Part shown: positions 7,768 to 16,020 of the stretch, piece after piece
Position numbering within the stretch: position 1 is the stretch's first letter
Layout: each line of letters opens with the position of its first letter
Assembly (NCBI RefSeq): GCF_022815725.1
Contig: NZ_JALGRF010000001.1
Span: 1,251,351 to 1,315,350, forward strand
DNA: 64,000 bases
From: Streptomyces sp. APSN-46.1
GTDB lineage: Bacteria; Actinomycetota; Actinomycetes; Streptomycetales; Streptomycetaceae
Direction of reading: 5' to 3'
Program-made: the position numbers and the translations under genes
The notes under the pieces: model-generated
Told to the model about the DNA's origin: nothing
Database searches by the model: none
What the model saw: the letters and a program-made list of their open reading frames with translations, nothing else

Positions 7768-9393
7768 ATGAGCAGCACGTGGACGGTGCCCGGCTATACG
7801 GAGGTCCGGGACCTCGGTTCGGGCGGCAGCGGCCGCGTCGTGCTCGCCGTCCACGACGGTACGGGCACGGCGGTCGCGGTCAAGTACCTCAGCGACCGGC
7901 TCCGCCAGGACCCGGCGTTCGTCGGGCAGTTCCGGGCGGAGGCACGGCTCCTCGGCGGGCTGCGGTCGCCGTACGTGGTGGGGCTCTACGAATACGTGGA
8001 GGCGCCGGGCGGCGCCGCCATCGTGATGGAACTGGTGGACGGCGTCTCGCTGCGCGCGCTGCTGAAGCAGTCCGGGCGGGCCGACGCCGAGGCCGCGCTG
8101 GTGGTGCTCAAGGGCTCTCTGCTCGGGCTGGCCGCCGCGCACCGGGCGGGGGTGGTGCACCGCGACTACAAGCCGGAGAACGTGCTGGTCTCGCCGGACG
8201 GTTCGTCGAAGCTGGTGGACTTCGGGATCGCGGCGGGGCAGGGGACCACCCCCGGGGTCGCGGGTACGCCCGCGTACATGGCCCCCGAGCAGTGGCAGGG
8301 GCAGCCCGCCTCGCCCGCGGCGGACGTGTACGCGGCGACGGCCACGTTCTTCGAGTGCCTGACGGGGCGCAAGCCCTTCGACGGGGAGAACTTCGCGGAG
8401 CTCGCCGTCCAGCACATAGAGGCTCCGGTGCCGGAGACGGAGGCCCCGGAGCCGGTGCGCCCGCTGATCCGGCGCGGTCTGGCCAAGCGGCCGGAGCAGC
8501 GGCCTTCGAGCGCCGAGGAGTTCGTGGCCGAGCTGGAGGGCGTGGCGCTGGCCGCGTACGGGCCGGACTGGGAGGAGCGCGGGCAGCGCAAGCTGGCCGC
8601 GCTGGCGGCGCTGCTGCCGCTGCTGTTCCCCTCGGCGGGCGCGTCGGCCTCGGGTACGACGGCGGTGGCGACGACCGTGCTGAAGCCGCCGCCGGCGCCG
8701 GCGAGCTGGGCCCCGGGGCGGCGCGGCCTGGCCGCGGCCGGGGTGGCGCTGGTCGTGGGGACAGTGCTGGTGCTCACGTACGACGCGTCCGGCGGGGAGC
8801 CCGGCGGCCTCTCGGCGCTGAGCGCGTTCGCGACGACGACCCCGACCTCGGGCGACGCCTCCCCGGGGCCGGGCCCGACCGCGAGCGTGAGCCCGTCGGC
8901 CTCGCCGTCCACGTCCCCGTCCGCGTCGGTGTCGCCGAGCGCCACACCGTCGTCTTCCGCGTCGCCGACCCCGACGCCCACGCCGACCCCGAAGCCCACG
9001 GTCAGTTGGACACCGACTCCCACGCCCAAACCGACCCCCACACCCACGCCGACACCGTCGCCGACGCTGAAGGTCACGAAGGTGGATGTCTCCCTGCGGC
9101 CGGGGGTCTACCGGGGCGAGGCGACCGTCTCGGTCGCCGCCGAGGGCACCGGGCCGATCACCGTCGTGCTCCAGTGGTTCCTCGGCAGCGAGCAGGGCGT
9201 CTACTCCGTGCCCGACGGCACCGACACCGTCGTGGTCCAGTCCGGGGCACCGGCCTCCCTGGTCCAGCCCCACACCTTCAGCCGAGGGCGCGGCTGTTAC
9301 GGCGGGGTGCGGGTCACCACCAAGCCCGCCGCCGGGAACAAGTCGGCGTCCGACTCGCAGTACCTCTTGCGTTGCCAGGAGCCCGTACGATGA
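7768..9393 (+). CDS. Transmembrane Ser/Thr protein kinase with Pro/Thr/Ser-rich stalk and extracytoplasmic domain
   Basis: A 541-residue kinase starting at ATG 7768. Residues 10-280 are the kinase domain: Gly loop GSGGSGRV (17-24), lysine in VAVKYL (K39), HRDYKPEN (131-138), DFG at 151-153 and APEQ near 172. A basic and hydrophobic segment (about 310-335) crosses the membrane. It is followed by a roughly 90-residue Ser/Pro/Thr repeat stalk and a beta-rich outer domain carrying two Cys (GCYGG and LRCQE) that could form a disulfide. The stop overlaps the next ATG (ATGA), so the downstream small membrane protein is co-translated. The architecture suits an envelope sensor; the signal is unknown. 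Confidence 0.92.
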   Translation: MSSTWTVPGYTEVRDLGSGGSGRVVLAVHDGTGTAVAVKYLSDRLRQDPAFVGQFRAEARLLGGLRSPYVVGLYEYVEAPGGAAIVMELVDGVSLRALLKQSGRADAEAALVVLKGSLLGLAAAHRAGVVHRDYKPENVLVSPDGSSKLVDFGIAAGQGTTPGVAGTPAYMAPEQWQGQPASPAADVYAATATFFECLTGRKPFDGENFAELAVQHIEAPVPETEAPEPVRPLIRRGLAKRPEQRPSSAEEFVAELEGVALAAYGPDWEERGQRKLAALAALLPLLFPSAGASASGTTAVATTVLKPPPAPASWAPGRRGLAAAGVALVVGTVLVLTYDASGGEPGGLSALSAFATTTPTSGDASPGPGPTASVSPSASPSTSPSASVSPSATPSSSASPTPTPTPTPKPTVSWTPTPTPKPTPTPTPTPSPTLKVTKVDVSLRPGVYRGEATVSVAAEGTGPITVVLQWFLGSEQGVYSVPDGTDTVVVQSGAPASLVQPHTFSRGRGCYGGVRVTTKPAAGNKSASDSQYLLRCQEPVR

Positions 9394-10022
9394 ACGATTC
9401 CCGCGTCCCCGAGGACGACGACTACAGCGCCACCGTTCTCGGCAGCCACTGGATCAGCGGCCCGCCCGGGCAACCGGGCCAGCCCGGGGAGACGATGCGG
9501 TTCGACGTGCCCGAGGCCGTTCCCGACCGGGTCGAGGGGTCGCTGCTGCGGTTCGGGCCCGGGGTGACGGCGGCGATGCCGGCGCCGTTCCCCGTGACCG
9601 CCGCCCCGGCCCCACGCGGGCGGCGGGCCGCGGCCCCGCGGCGGTACGCCCTCGCCGCGGTGGTGCTGGCCGCGGTCCTCGCGTACCTGGGCTGGCAGCG
9701 CTTCGGTCCGGGCCTGGAGGTCCGGGAGGTGTCGGTGAGCACCGACCCGAAGGGGCCCGCCTGCGATTCGGCCGCCGACGTGGTGGCCCTCGTACGGACC
9801 AACGGGCGCCCGGGGTCCCTCACCTACCGGTGGGTGCGCAGCGACGGCACGCGCTCGGAGGAGCTCACGGAGCGGGTGCCGAGCGGGCGGAAGGAGGCCA
9901 CGATGCACCTGCTGTGGACCTTCCAGGGCAAGGGCTCCTACCCCGCCGAGGCGCAGTTCGAGCTGATCTCGCCCGCGCGGCACACGGCGGCGGTGGAGTT
10001 CACGTACAGCTGCCGCCCGTAG
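9390..10022 (+). CDS. Small single-pass membrane protein coupled to the kinase
   Basis: A 210-residue protein whose ATG overlaps the kinase stop by ATGA. It has a polar N-terminal cytosolic part of about 80 residues, one membrane segment (YALAAVVLAAVLAYLGW), and a C-terminal outer domain. That domain begins with VREVSVSTDP and has paired cysteines (ACDSA, YSCRP). Its layout echoes the kinase's outer domain, which starts KVTKVDVSLRPG and also has two Cys. I infer the two may share a fold (Ig-like) and pair outside the cell. The cytosolic tail contains Thr/Ser sites (TMRFD) that could be kinase targets. Both points are inference. Confidence 0.8.
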   Translation: MNDSRVPEDDDYSATVLGSHWISGPPGQPGQPGETMRFDVPEAVPDRVEGSLLRFGPGVTAAMPAPFPVTAAPAPRGRRAAAPRRYALAAVVLAAVLAYLGWQRFGPGLEVREVSVSTDPKGPACDSAADVVALVRTNGRPGSLTYRWVRSDGTRSEELTERVPSGRKEATMHLLWTFQGKGSYPAEAQFELISPARHTAAVEFTYSCRP

Positions 10023-10035
10023 CCTCCGCGCGGGA

Positions 10036-10104
10036 GGCCCGCAGCCGCTTCGGGGAGCGGCTGCGGGCCACCGCGCACCGTCCTCCGCCGCAACCGGAGG
10101 ACGG
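10036..10104. terminator. Two back-to-back hairpins between convergent genes
   Basis: The first hairpin has perfect 14-bp arms, GGCCCGCAGCCGCT (10036-10049) and AGCGGCTGCGGGCC (10056-10069), with a 6-nt loop. The second has 10-bp arms, CCGTCCTCCG (10079-10088) and CGGAGGACGG (10095-10104). They lie between the convergent gene ends at 10022 and 10108 and probably terminate both strands. Confidence 0.85.
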
Positions 10105-10107
10105 AAC

Positions 10108-11397
10108 TCAGAAGCGGGCGTGCGCCGTGATGTCCGCCGCGAACTCCCCGGTCATCGCCGGGGTCACGGTCGGCCGGCACTGGGCGACCGCCGCCAGGTA
10201 GTCCCGCGTGCTCGCGCCCAGCTGAGTCACCGCCGGGCCCCGCGCGCCCACCGCCTCCAGGTCCCGCTCGAAGGACACCTGCGCGGCGATCCGCGCCGCG
10301 TGCTCGATGTCGGCCGGGGTGAACAGCTCGCTCGCCTCCACCAGGGCCGCCACGTCCACATCCGTGCGCCCCGCCGTGTAGCGGGACCAGATCGCGGCGC
10401 GGGCCCCGGCGTCCGGCGTGCCGATCGGGATCAGGTAGTCGAACCGCCCGGGCCGCAGGAAGGCGGGATCGAGTGAGCGGATGGAGTTGGTGGCGCACAC
10501 CAGCAGCCGCTCGCCGCCCTCCCGGAAGCCGGGTATCAGCTTGAGCAGCTCGTTCGTGACGCCGTGGATCCCGCCGGGCTGCGCGGGCTCGGTGCGCACG
10601 GGCGCGATCTCCTCGACCTCGTCGATGAAGACGAGCACCCGCTCCAGCTCGGCGATCCGGGCGAACGCGGAGCGCAGCGCGGCGGCCAGATTGCCCTCGT
10701 CGGCGAGCCGGGACGGCAGCAGTTCCACGAAGGGCCAGCCGAGACGGGAGGCGATGGCGCGGGCGAAGGTGGTCTTGCCGGTGCCGGGCGGGCCGAACAG
10801 GGTGATCGCGCGGGGCGGCTGCACACCGTGCGCGGCGGCCCGCTCGGGCTCCGCGAGCGGCAGCACCACGCGGCGCTCGATGAGGTCCTTCTCCGTCTCC
10901 ATGCCGGCGACCTTGGCCCAGAGGTCGTTCGCGAGGAAGCGTCCGCCGAGGTCGTCCAGGAGACCGGCGGCCGGCCCGTGCAGCGGCTCGGTCTTCTCGA
11001 AGTAGGCGACGGCGGGCTGACGTGTGTAGCCGGCGTTGAGCAGGCCCTCGCCGAGCAGGTCCTCCTCGGGCAGGACGTACGCGATCCGGCCGACGCGGGC
11101 GGCGATCAGCCGTCGCTCCAGCTCGACGAGCAGGGCGCTGGCCAGGCCGCGGCCCCGCCAGCCGGCGGCGATCGCGATGCGCATCACCCAGGCCCGCTCG
11201 CCGGTGACGCAGGCGAGCGCGGCGCCGATCGGGACGCCCTGGTGGACGGCGACCACACAGGGCTGCCGGCCGGTCAGGGCGCTGATGCACTCGGCCAGCG
11301 AGAAGACGGATTCCTGGCCGAGTTCGGCCGTGGTGTCGATCAGATGGACCACCGCCGCGAGATCGCTCTCGCGGTAGTCGTGGATGAGCCAGTTCAC
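10108..11397 (-). CDS. GNAT acetyltransferase fused to AAA+ ATPase
   Basis: A 429-residue protein starting at GTG 11397. Residues 1-140 form a GNAT domain, with the acetyl-CoA loop in AAGWRGRGLASALL (77-90). Residues 195-400 form a classical AAA+ module: Walker A FGPPGTGKTT (201-210), Walker B VLVFIDEVEEI (254-264), sensor-1 region CATNS, arginine-finger motif RPGRFD (316-320) and a C-terminal helical lid. Such AAA modules resemble FtsH/Cdc48/CDC6-like remodellers. The combination suggests ATP-driven protein remodelling linked to acetylation of a protein or small molecule, but neither substrate is known. It stands alone between convergent and divergent neighbours. Confidence 0.9.
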   Translation of the reverse strand: MNWLIHDYRESDLAAVVHLIDTTAELGQESVFSLAECISALTGRQPCVVAVHQGVPIGAALACVTGERAWVMRIAIAAGWRGRGLASALLVELERRLIAARVGRIAYVLPEEDLLGEGLLNAGYTRQPAVAYFEKTEPLHGPAAGLLDDLGGRFLANDLWAKVAGMETEKDLIERRVVLPLAEPERAAAHGVQPPRAITLFGPPGTGKTTFARAIASRLGWPFVELLPSRLADEGNLAAALRSAFARIAELERVLVFIDEVEEIAPVRTEPAQPGGIHGVTNELLKLIPGFREGGERLLVCATNSIRSLDPAFLRPGRFDYLIPIGTPDAGARAAIWSRYTAGRTDVDVAALVEASELFTPADIEHAARIAAQVSFERDLEAVGARGPAVTQLGASTRDYLAAVAQCRPTVTPAMTGEFAADITAHARF

Positions 11398-11594
11398 CGG
11401 GTACCGCCCCTCGTTCGTGCTCCTGCGGCGAGGCTAGGGGCGGGCGGGCCCGGCGATCACGCTCCGCCGTGCACAACAGCCGGTCCGGAAACCGTCCGTG
11501 TCGTCCATAGACCTGTGCTTTCCGCCCGGGCAGGCCCACCTGGGACCCGCTCCCTTTCATGGCTTCCGACAAGTCCGCCGCCCGCCGCGCCGCG

Positions 11595-11630
11595 GATTCA
11601 CAGGGGATTCATGATTCACAGGGGATTCAT
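11595..11630. repeat. Perfect 18-bp direct repeat upstream of the protease gene
   Basis: GATTCACAGGGGATTCAT occurs twice in tandem (11595-11612 and 11613-11630), ending 47 bp before the protease ATG. Each unit itself contains the repeated GATTCA word. It may be a regulator-binding array for the protease promoter or a simple duplication. Confidence 0.85.
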
Positions 11631-11677
11631 ATGGAATCTCGGGCTCCGGACATAGCTTCGCCGGGGAGGCTCGACGC

Positions 11678-12514
11678 ATGATCCAGCACCTGCTCCCCCG
11701 TGCCTGTGACTGCGTCGCCCGCTCCCGTACCCGGCGGGCGTCCCGGATCCTGCCCGCGCTGGCCGCACTGGCGGCGCTGCTCGGCGTACCCGACGCGGCC
11801 GCCGCGCCGGCGCTCGGTGTCACCGCGCCGGCCGTACCCGGCGCGGCCGCGCACCGGGTGGGGCCGCTGTTCGAGGGCGGCCTCGACGACGGCCACTTCT
11901 GCACCGCCTCGGTGGTGCACAGCGACTACGGTGATGTGATCGCCACCGCCGCGCACTGCCTGGACGGCCTCGACAGCCTGGAGGGCGCCCTCTTCGCCCC
12001 GGGCTATCGGAACGGCGTGGCCCCGTTCGGGCTCTGGAGACTCACCGGCCGCTACCTCCCCCCGGGCTGGGACGAGGGCGAGGACGAGGACGAGGACGGA
12101 AACGGCGCGGAGGGTGCGGAGGGCAAGGATCCGGACGCCGACATCGCGTTCGCCACGGTCGCGCCGCTGGGCGGCGCGGAGGGCCAGAACGTCGAGGACG
12201 TGGTGGGCGGCTTCCGCGTCGCCGTCCGGCAGCCGGCCCACGCCACCGTCACGGTCCTCGGCTACCCGAGCAGCCGGAACGTCCCGCTGCGCTGCGTCAA
12301 CACGACCCGTCTGCTGTCCGACACCCAGCGCCGTATCGACTGCCCCGCGCTCAGCGGCGGCACCAGCGGCAGCCCCTGGCTGGTGGACGGGGCACTGGCC
12401 GGGGTGCTCGGCGGCCACGAGGACGGCGGTACGGACCCGGACGTCTCGTACAGCGCGGTCCTCGGTGACCAGGCCCTGGAGCTCTACCGCGAGGCAGCCG
12501 TGTCGGAGAGCTGA
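11678..12514 (+). CDS. Secreted trypsin-like serine protease
   Basis: A 278-residue protein with a basic N-terminus, a hydrophobic Ala/Leu core (about 24-36) and an Ala-rich cleavage region near 40, so it is exported. The catalytic triad is visible: His in TAAHC (H93), Asp in DADIAF (about D155) and Ser in GGTSGSPW (S230). An acidic insert of Glu/Asp/Gly lies just before the Asp region (about 132-151) and may bind metal or modulate access. GGGGAG near 11660 serves as ribosome-binding site for ATG 11678. It resembles V8/trypsin-like secreted peptidases of Streptomyces. The tandem repeat just upstream may control it. Confidence 0.92.
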   Translation: MIQHLLPRACDCVARSRTRRASRILPALAALAALLGVPDAAAAPALGVTAPAVPGAAAHRVGPLFEGGLDDGHFCTASVVHSDYGDVIATAAHCLDGLDSLEGALFAPGYRNGVAPFGLWRLTGRYLPPGWDEGEDEDEDGNGAEGAEGKDPDADIAFATVAPLGGAEGQNVEDVVGGFRVAVRQPAHATVTVLGYPSSRNVPLRCVNTTRLLSDTQRRIDCPALSGGTSGSPWLVDGALAGVLGGHEDGGTDPDVSYSAVLGDQALELYREAAVSES

Positions 12515-12553
12515 CGGGACACTCGGACCCTCGGACACCGGGCCGCCGAGGCG

Positions 12554-13039
12554 CTACCGCGCGCTCTCCGCCGGGGCCTCGAACCAGGTCGGCTCGTCCT
12601 TCAGGGCCTGGTGGATGCGGTCCAGGGCGAACGGCTCCAGCGGCGGCAGCCCGTCCACCGCGAACCAGGCCACCTCCAGCGACTCGTGGTCGTTGACCCG
12701 CGCCTCGCCGCCCGTGGCCCGGCAGCGGAAGGTGATGTCCTGGAACTGGCAGACGTCGCCGTTGGGGTAGGTGATCGGCGCCAGCATCTGTACGAGGACC
12801 ACCCGCTCGGGGACGCAGCGCACCGCCGTCTCCTCGTACACCTCGCGCACCGCGGTCTCGGCGGGCTGCTCCCCCGGCTCGGCGATGCCGCCGATCACCG
12901 ACCACTGCCCGGTGTCGGAGCGGCGTCCGAGCAGCACCCGGCCCCGGTCGTCGAAGACGATGGCGGTGACGCCGGGCAGCAGGAGCAGTTGGCGCCCGGC
13001 GGTGGCCCGGATCGCGCGGATGTACTCGGGTGTGGTCAT
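12554..13039 (-). CDS. Nudix hydrolase, last gene of the lnt operon
   Basis: A 161-residue Nudix protein. The box GIAEPGEQPAE-TAVREVYEETAV sits near residues 51-73. It keeps all metal-binding Glu residues, but the usual Gly near its end is Ala. The surrounding SVIGG and QFQDITFRCR pattern is typical of small MutT-like sanitising hydrolases in actinomycetes. It starts 10 bp downstream of the lnt stop on the same strand, so it is probably the third gene of that operon. Substrate unknown. Confidence 0.9.
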   Translation of the reverse strand: MTTPEYIRAIRATAGRQLLLLPGVTAIVFDDRGRVLLGRRSDTGQWSVIGGIAEPGEQPAETAVREVYEETAVRCVPERVVLVQMLAPITYPNGDVCQFQDITFRCRATGGEARVNDHESLEVAWFAVDGLPPLEPFALDRIHQALKDEPTWFEAPAESAR

Positions 13040-13049
13040 GGCCCTGACC

Positions 13050-14768
13050 CTACGAGGCCGCGGGCGCCTGCGGGCCGCCCGGGCGGCGGGCGCCGATCCG
13101 CCGGGTCAAGGCCCAGCCGAAGCCGCCGGCGGCGATCGCGAGGAGCACGTACTCCGGCAGCGGACCGAAGCGCGTGGCCGGGGTCTCGGTGGAACGCAGC
13201 GGGATCTCGGCGACCAGCGCGTCCGCGGTGAACATCTTCGTCTCCGAGGCGATCGTGCCGTCGGGGCGGATCACGGCACTGACCCCGCTGGTGACGGGGA
13301 CGAGGACGGTCCGGCTGTGCTCGACCGCGCGGATCTGGTCCATGGCGAGCTGCTGGTAGGTCATCTGGGTCCGGCCGAAGGTGGCGTTGTTGCTGGGGAC
13401 GGCGATGACCTGGGCGCCGGCCCGGACGGTCGAGCGGACGGCGTCGTCGAAGGCGGCCTCGTAGCAGGTGACCATGCCGATCCCGCTGCCCGCCATGTCG
13501 AAGACGCCGGGTTCCGTGCCCGGGCCGAAGTCGCGCCGTACGCGGTCCACGTCGGCACTGAAGAGGCGGACGAAGGAACGCATCGGGATGCGCTCGCCGA
13601 ACGGCTGGATCTTGCGCTTGTCGTAGGTGTCGGTCGGGCCCTTGACCGGGTCCCAGAGGATCATCGTGTTGCGCAGCGGGCCGGTCTCCGGGGCCAGCAC
13701 GGAGCCGATCGCGACGGGCACGCCGATGGCCTTGACCGCCCTGTCGATGACGGCGTAGGCGTCGGGCTGGGTGAAGGGGTCGATGTCGGAGGAGTTCTCC
13801 GGCCAGACCACGAAATCGGGCTTCGGGGCGCGGCCGGCCTTGACGTCGGCGGCCAGCTGGATGGTGCGGTCGGCGTGGTTGTCGAGGACGGCGCGGCGCT
13901 GGGCGTTGAAGTCGAACCCGGCGCGCGGCACGTTGCCCTGGATGACGGCGGCCACGGCGGTGCCGTCCTCGGCGGCGTCGGAGACCAGCGGCCGGGCGGC
14001 GAGGGCCGCCCCGATCGGGGCGGCGACGGTGAGGGCGGCGAGGGCGGCGGCGGCCCGCCGGGGGTGGTTGCGGGCGGTGCGCAGGGCCTCGTACAGCCCG
14101 AATCCGCACAGCGCCACGGCGAAGGAGAGCAGCGGCGTGCCGCCGAGGGCGGCGAGCGGGAGGAAGATGCCCTCAGCCTGGCCGAAGGCGAGCTTGCCCC
14201 AGGAGAAGCCGCCGAAGGGGGCGCGGGCGCGCAGGGCCTCTCCCGCGGTCCAGACGGCGGCGGCCCACAGCGGCCAGGCGGGAAGCCGGGTCAGGAGGGC
14301 GACTCCGAGGCCGGTGAGGCCGATGAGGAGCGCTTCGAGGGTGACGAGGGCCAGCCAGGGGACGGGGCCGACGCCCTCGCTGGTCCAGACGAGCAGCGGA
14401 AGCAGGTAGCCGAGGCCGAAGAGGAAACCGAGGCCGAAGCCGGCCCGGGCGCGGCGGCCGTGCAGGGAGCCGGCGAGCAGGGCCAGGGCGAAGGGGGCCA
14501 GCCACCACAGGGGGCGGGGCGGGAAACTGACGTAGAGCAGCGCGCCGGCGAGGACGGCGAGGGCGGGGCGCGCGAACCGGGCGGCGCCGCGGGGGCGGGC
14601 GGACGGGGACGCGGATGCGGATGCGGACGCGGACGCGGCCTTGACTTCGGTCGTGGCGTCGGTCGTGACGTTTGTCGTGGCGTCGGGTCCGGTTCCGCTT
14701 CCGGTCTCGGTCGCCGCGGAGGGCTGCGGGGGCTCGTTCCCGGCCGCGCGGGTGACACTGCTGCTCAT
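13050..14768 (-). CDS. lnt: Apolipoprotein N-acyltransferase
   Basis: A 572-residue integral membrane enzyme that adds the third acyl chain to the N-terminal Cys of lipoproteins on the outer face of the membrane. The first 60 residues are a Thr/Ala/Ser-rich, low-complexity cytosolic extension. Several membrane helices and then the nitrilase-like domain follow. The Glu-Lys-Cys centre is readable as WPENSS, DKRKIQPFGE and VTCYEAAF. The last residues return to the membrane and end in a basic tail. ATG 14768 is the most sensible start. The preceding PH-like gene ends 44 bp upstream, and a Nudix gene follows after 10 bp. Confidence 0.93.
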   Translation of the reverse strand: MSSSVTRAAGNEPPQPSAATETGSGTGPDATTNVTTDATTEVKAASASASASASPSARPRGAARFARPALAVLAGALLYVSFPPRPLWWLAPFALALLAGSLHGRRARAGFGLGFLFGLGYLLPLLVWTSEGVGPVPWLALVTLEALLIGLTGLGVALLTRLPAWPLWAAAVWTAGEALRARAPFGGFSWGKLAFGQAEGIFLPLAALGGTPLLSFAVALCGFGLYEALRTARNHPRRAAAALAALTVAAPIGAALAARPLVSDAAEDGTAVAAVIQGNVPRAGFDFNAQRRAVLDNHADRTIQLAADVKAGRAPKPDFVVWPENSSDIDPFTQPDAYAVIDRAVKAIGVPVAIGSVLAPETGPLRNTMILWDPVKGPTDTYDKRKIQPFGERIPMRSFVRLFSADVDRVRRDFGPGTEPGVFDMAGSGIGMVTCYEAAFDDAVRSTVRAGAQVIAVPSNNATFGRTQMTYQQLAMDQIRAVEHSRTVLVPVTSGVSAVIRPDGTIASETKMFTADALVAEIPLRSTETPATRFGPLPEYVLLAIAAGGFGWALTRRIGARRPGGPQAPAAS

Positions 14769-14812
14769 CTGGCGGAGTGTACGTCCCCGGGTGCCGGAGA
14801 CCGGTAAACGCC

Positions 14813-15364
14813 TCAGCGGGCGAGGGTGCGCAAATGGGCCCGGATGACCCGGACCGCGTTCTCGGCGTCGTCGACGGTCACGGTGAACAGCTTCCCGTCG
14901 CCGAGGCGCAGCTCCAGCCCCTCGCCGCGCCGGATGATGACCGCGGTGCCCTTGTCGGGGCGCCAGCGGCAGCCCCAGCCGCCCCACTGCTGGGGGGTGA
15001 TCTGGGGGAGGAACTCGACGGAGGCCACGTCGGCCAGCCGGATCGTGCGACGCGGCAGTCCTATGTGGCCGCACCGCACCACCAGCGCCTCCGAGTCGAC
15101 GGTGACGGCCACGTGGACGAAGGCGAGGGTCCCGTAGAGGATGAGCAGCCCGACCGCGAGGCAGCCCACCACGGACATGACCAGCGGGACGATGCCGTTG
15201 GTCCATGAGGAGTCGACCGCCAGTCCGATGCCGAGCGCCAGACAGGCCGCACCGGCTGCGGCGAACAGCCACTGCGCGCGGTTGGAGGCCCGGCCCGTCC
15301 AGAACGGGCCTGGGGGGTGCACCGTCATGTCGCTCAGCGTACTCACGTTCCCCATGGACGCCAC
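14813..15364 (-). CDS. Two-TM membrane protein with PH-like C-terminal domain
   Basis: A protein of up to 183 residues; GTG 15364, ATG 15355 and ATG 15328 are all possible starts and none has a convincing ribosome site. Two adjacent hydrophobic segments (about 33-50 and 59-80) are followed by a beta-rich domain (VVRCGHIGLPRRTI, then VIIRRGEGLELRLGDGKLFTV) that ends in a helix. This matches the layout of bacterial PH-domain membrane proteins. It heads the lnt operon and is divergent from the VOC gene, sharing the region that carries the SoxR-type promoter. Function unknown. Confidence 0.75.
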   Translation of the reverse strand: MASMGNVSTLSDMTVHPPGPFWTGRASNRAQWLFAAAGAACLALGIGLAVDSSWTNGIVPLVMSVVGCLAVGLLILYGTLAFVHVAVTVDSEALVVRCGHIGLPRRTIRLADVASVEFLPQITPQQWGGWGCRWRPDKGTAVIIRRGEGLELRLGDGKLFTVTVDDAENAVRVIRAHLRTLAR

Positions 15365-15388
15365 TGCCTCTCCGCCGGCCGGTTCGGC

Positions 15389-15419
15389 TTGACCTCAAGC
15401 AAGCTTGAGGTCCTACGGT
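15389..15419 (+). promoter_or_regulatory. SoxR/MerR-type promoter with palindromic operator in a 19-bp spacer
   Basis: TTGACC (15389-15394) and TACGGT (15414-15419) are 19 bp apart, the over-long spacing typical of MerR-family promoters. Centred in the spacer is a perfect palindrome, ACCTCAAGC-AA-GCTTGAGGT (15392-15411). Its outer arms CCTCAAG and CTTGAGG are those of the enterobacterial SoxR box. The VOC start codon begins 8 bp after the -10 box, so the transcript is likely leaderless. Confidence 0.8.
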
Positions 15420-15426
15420 CGCAGAC

Positions 15427-15891
15427 ATGACCACTCACGAGGCAGTACAGATCATTCCGGAGCGCTACCGCACGGCGGTGGTGCCGCACATCATGGTGGC
15501 CGACGCGGCCGCCGCGCTCTCCTTCTACGGGCAGGCCTTCGGCGCGGTCGAGGAGTTCCGGCTTCCCGGCCCGGAGGGCGGGGTGATGCACGCCGAGATC
15601 CGGGTCGGCGGGGCGGTCCTGATGCTCGGCGACACTTCCGAGGGCCCGTTCGTCGCGCCCACGGCGCTGGGCGGGACCTCGGTGGCCCTGCATGTCTTCG
15701 TCCCGGACGTGGACGCGCTCGCACGGACCGCGGTGGCGGCCGGAGCCGAGCTGGTCCAGGAGCCCGCGGATCAGTTCCACGGCGACCGGACCGTCATCCT
15801 CCGGGATCCGTTCGGACACCTCTGGGTGTTCCTGACCCACCTGGAGGACCTCTCCGAAGAGGAGCTGGGACGCCGGCTCTCCGAGGCGTAG
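15427..15891 (+). CDS. VOC-superfamily protein (glyoxalase/PhnB-like)
   Basis: A 154-residue protein with the paired beta-alpha-beta-beta-beta modules of the VOC fold: VPHIMVADAAAALSFYGQAFGA, then the second module starting LHVFVPDVDALA and ending RDPFGHLWVFLTHLED. The His/Glu positions at strand ends (PHIM, MHAEI, FGHLW) could bind metal, although the PhnB-like subgroup often does not use one. It has no ribosome-binding site; the ATG sits right behind the SoxR/MerR-type promoter. By context it is a redox- or xenobiotic-inducible protein, for example antibiotic-binding or aldehyde-detoxifying. Which of these is unknown. Confidence 0.88.
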   Translation: MTTHEAVQIIPERYRTAVVPHIMVADAAAALSFYGQAFGAVEEFRLPGPEGGVMHAEIRVGGAVLMLGDTSEGPFVAPTALGGTSVALHVFVPDVDALARTAVAAGAELVQEPADQFHGDRTVILRDPFGHLWVFLTHLEDLSEEELGRRLSEA

Positions 15892-15902
15892 GGGCTGCAT
15901 TT

Positions 15903-16020
15903 CCAGCCTCGACGGCGTTTGAGGCGCGGGTCCGGGCGGAGCCCGGTACCCGGCGGAGCCGGGTTTCTCCCCCAGCTACCGCGGGGAGGTGCCCCCAGGG
16001 GCGCTGCCCGGACGCCGTGC
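15903..16020. repeat. Dispersed Streptomyces intergenic repeat with small hairpins
   Basis: The stretch beginning CAGCCTCGACGGCGTTTGAG and running through CGGAGCCCGG and CCCCCAGGGG looks like the palindrome-rich intergenic repeat scattered through Streptomyces genomes. It includes ACCCGGC-GGA-GCCGGGT (15948-15964). A related copy with the same CGGCGTTTGA core (reverse strand) and CAGCCTCG words lies at about 45450-45540. From 16021 to the next gene there is only a short in-frame run ending in TGA overlapping the GTG at 16136, which I cannot assign to a gene. Confidence 0.6.
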
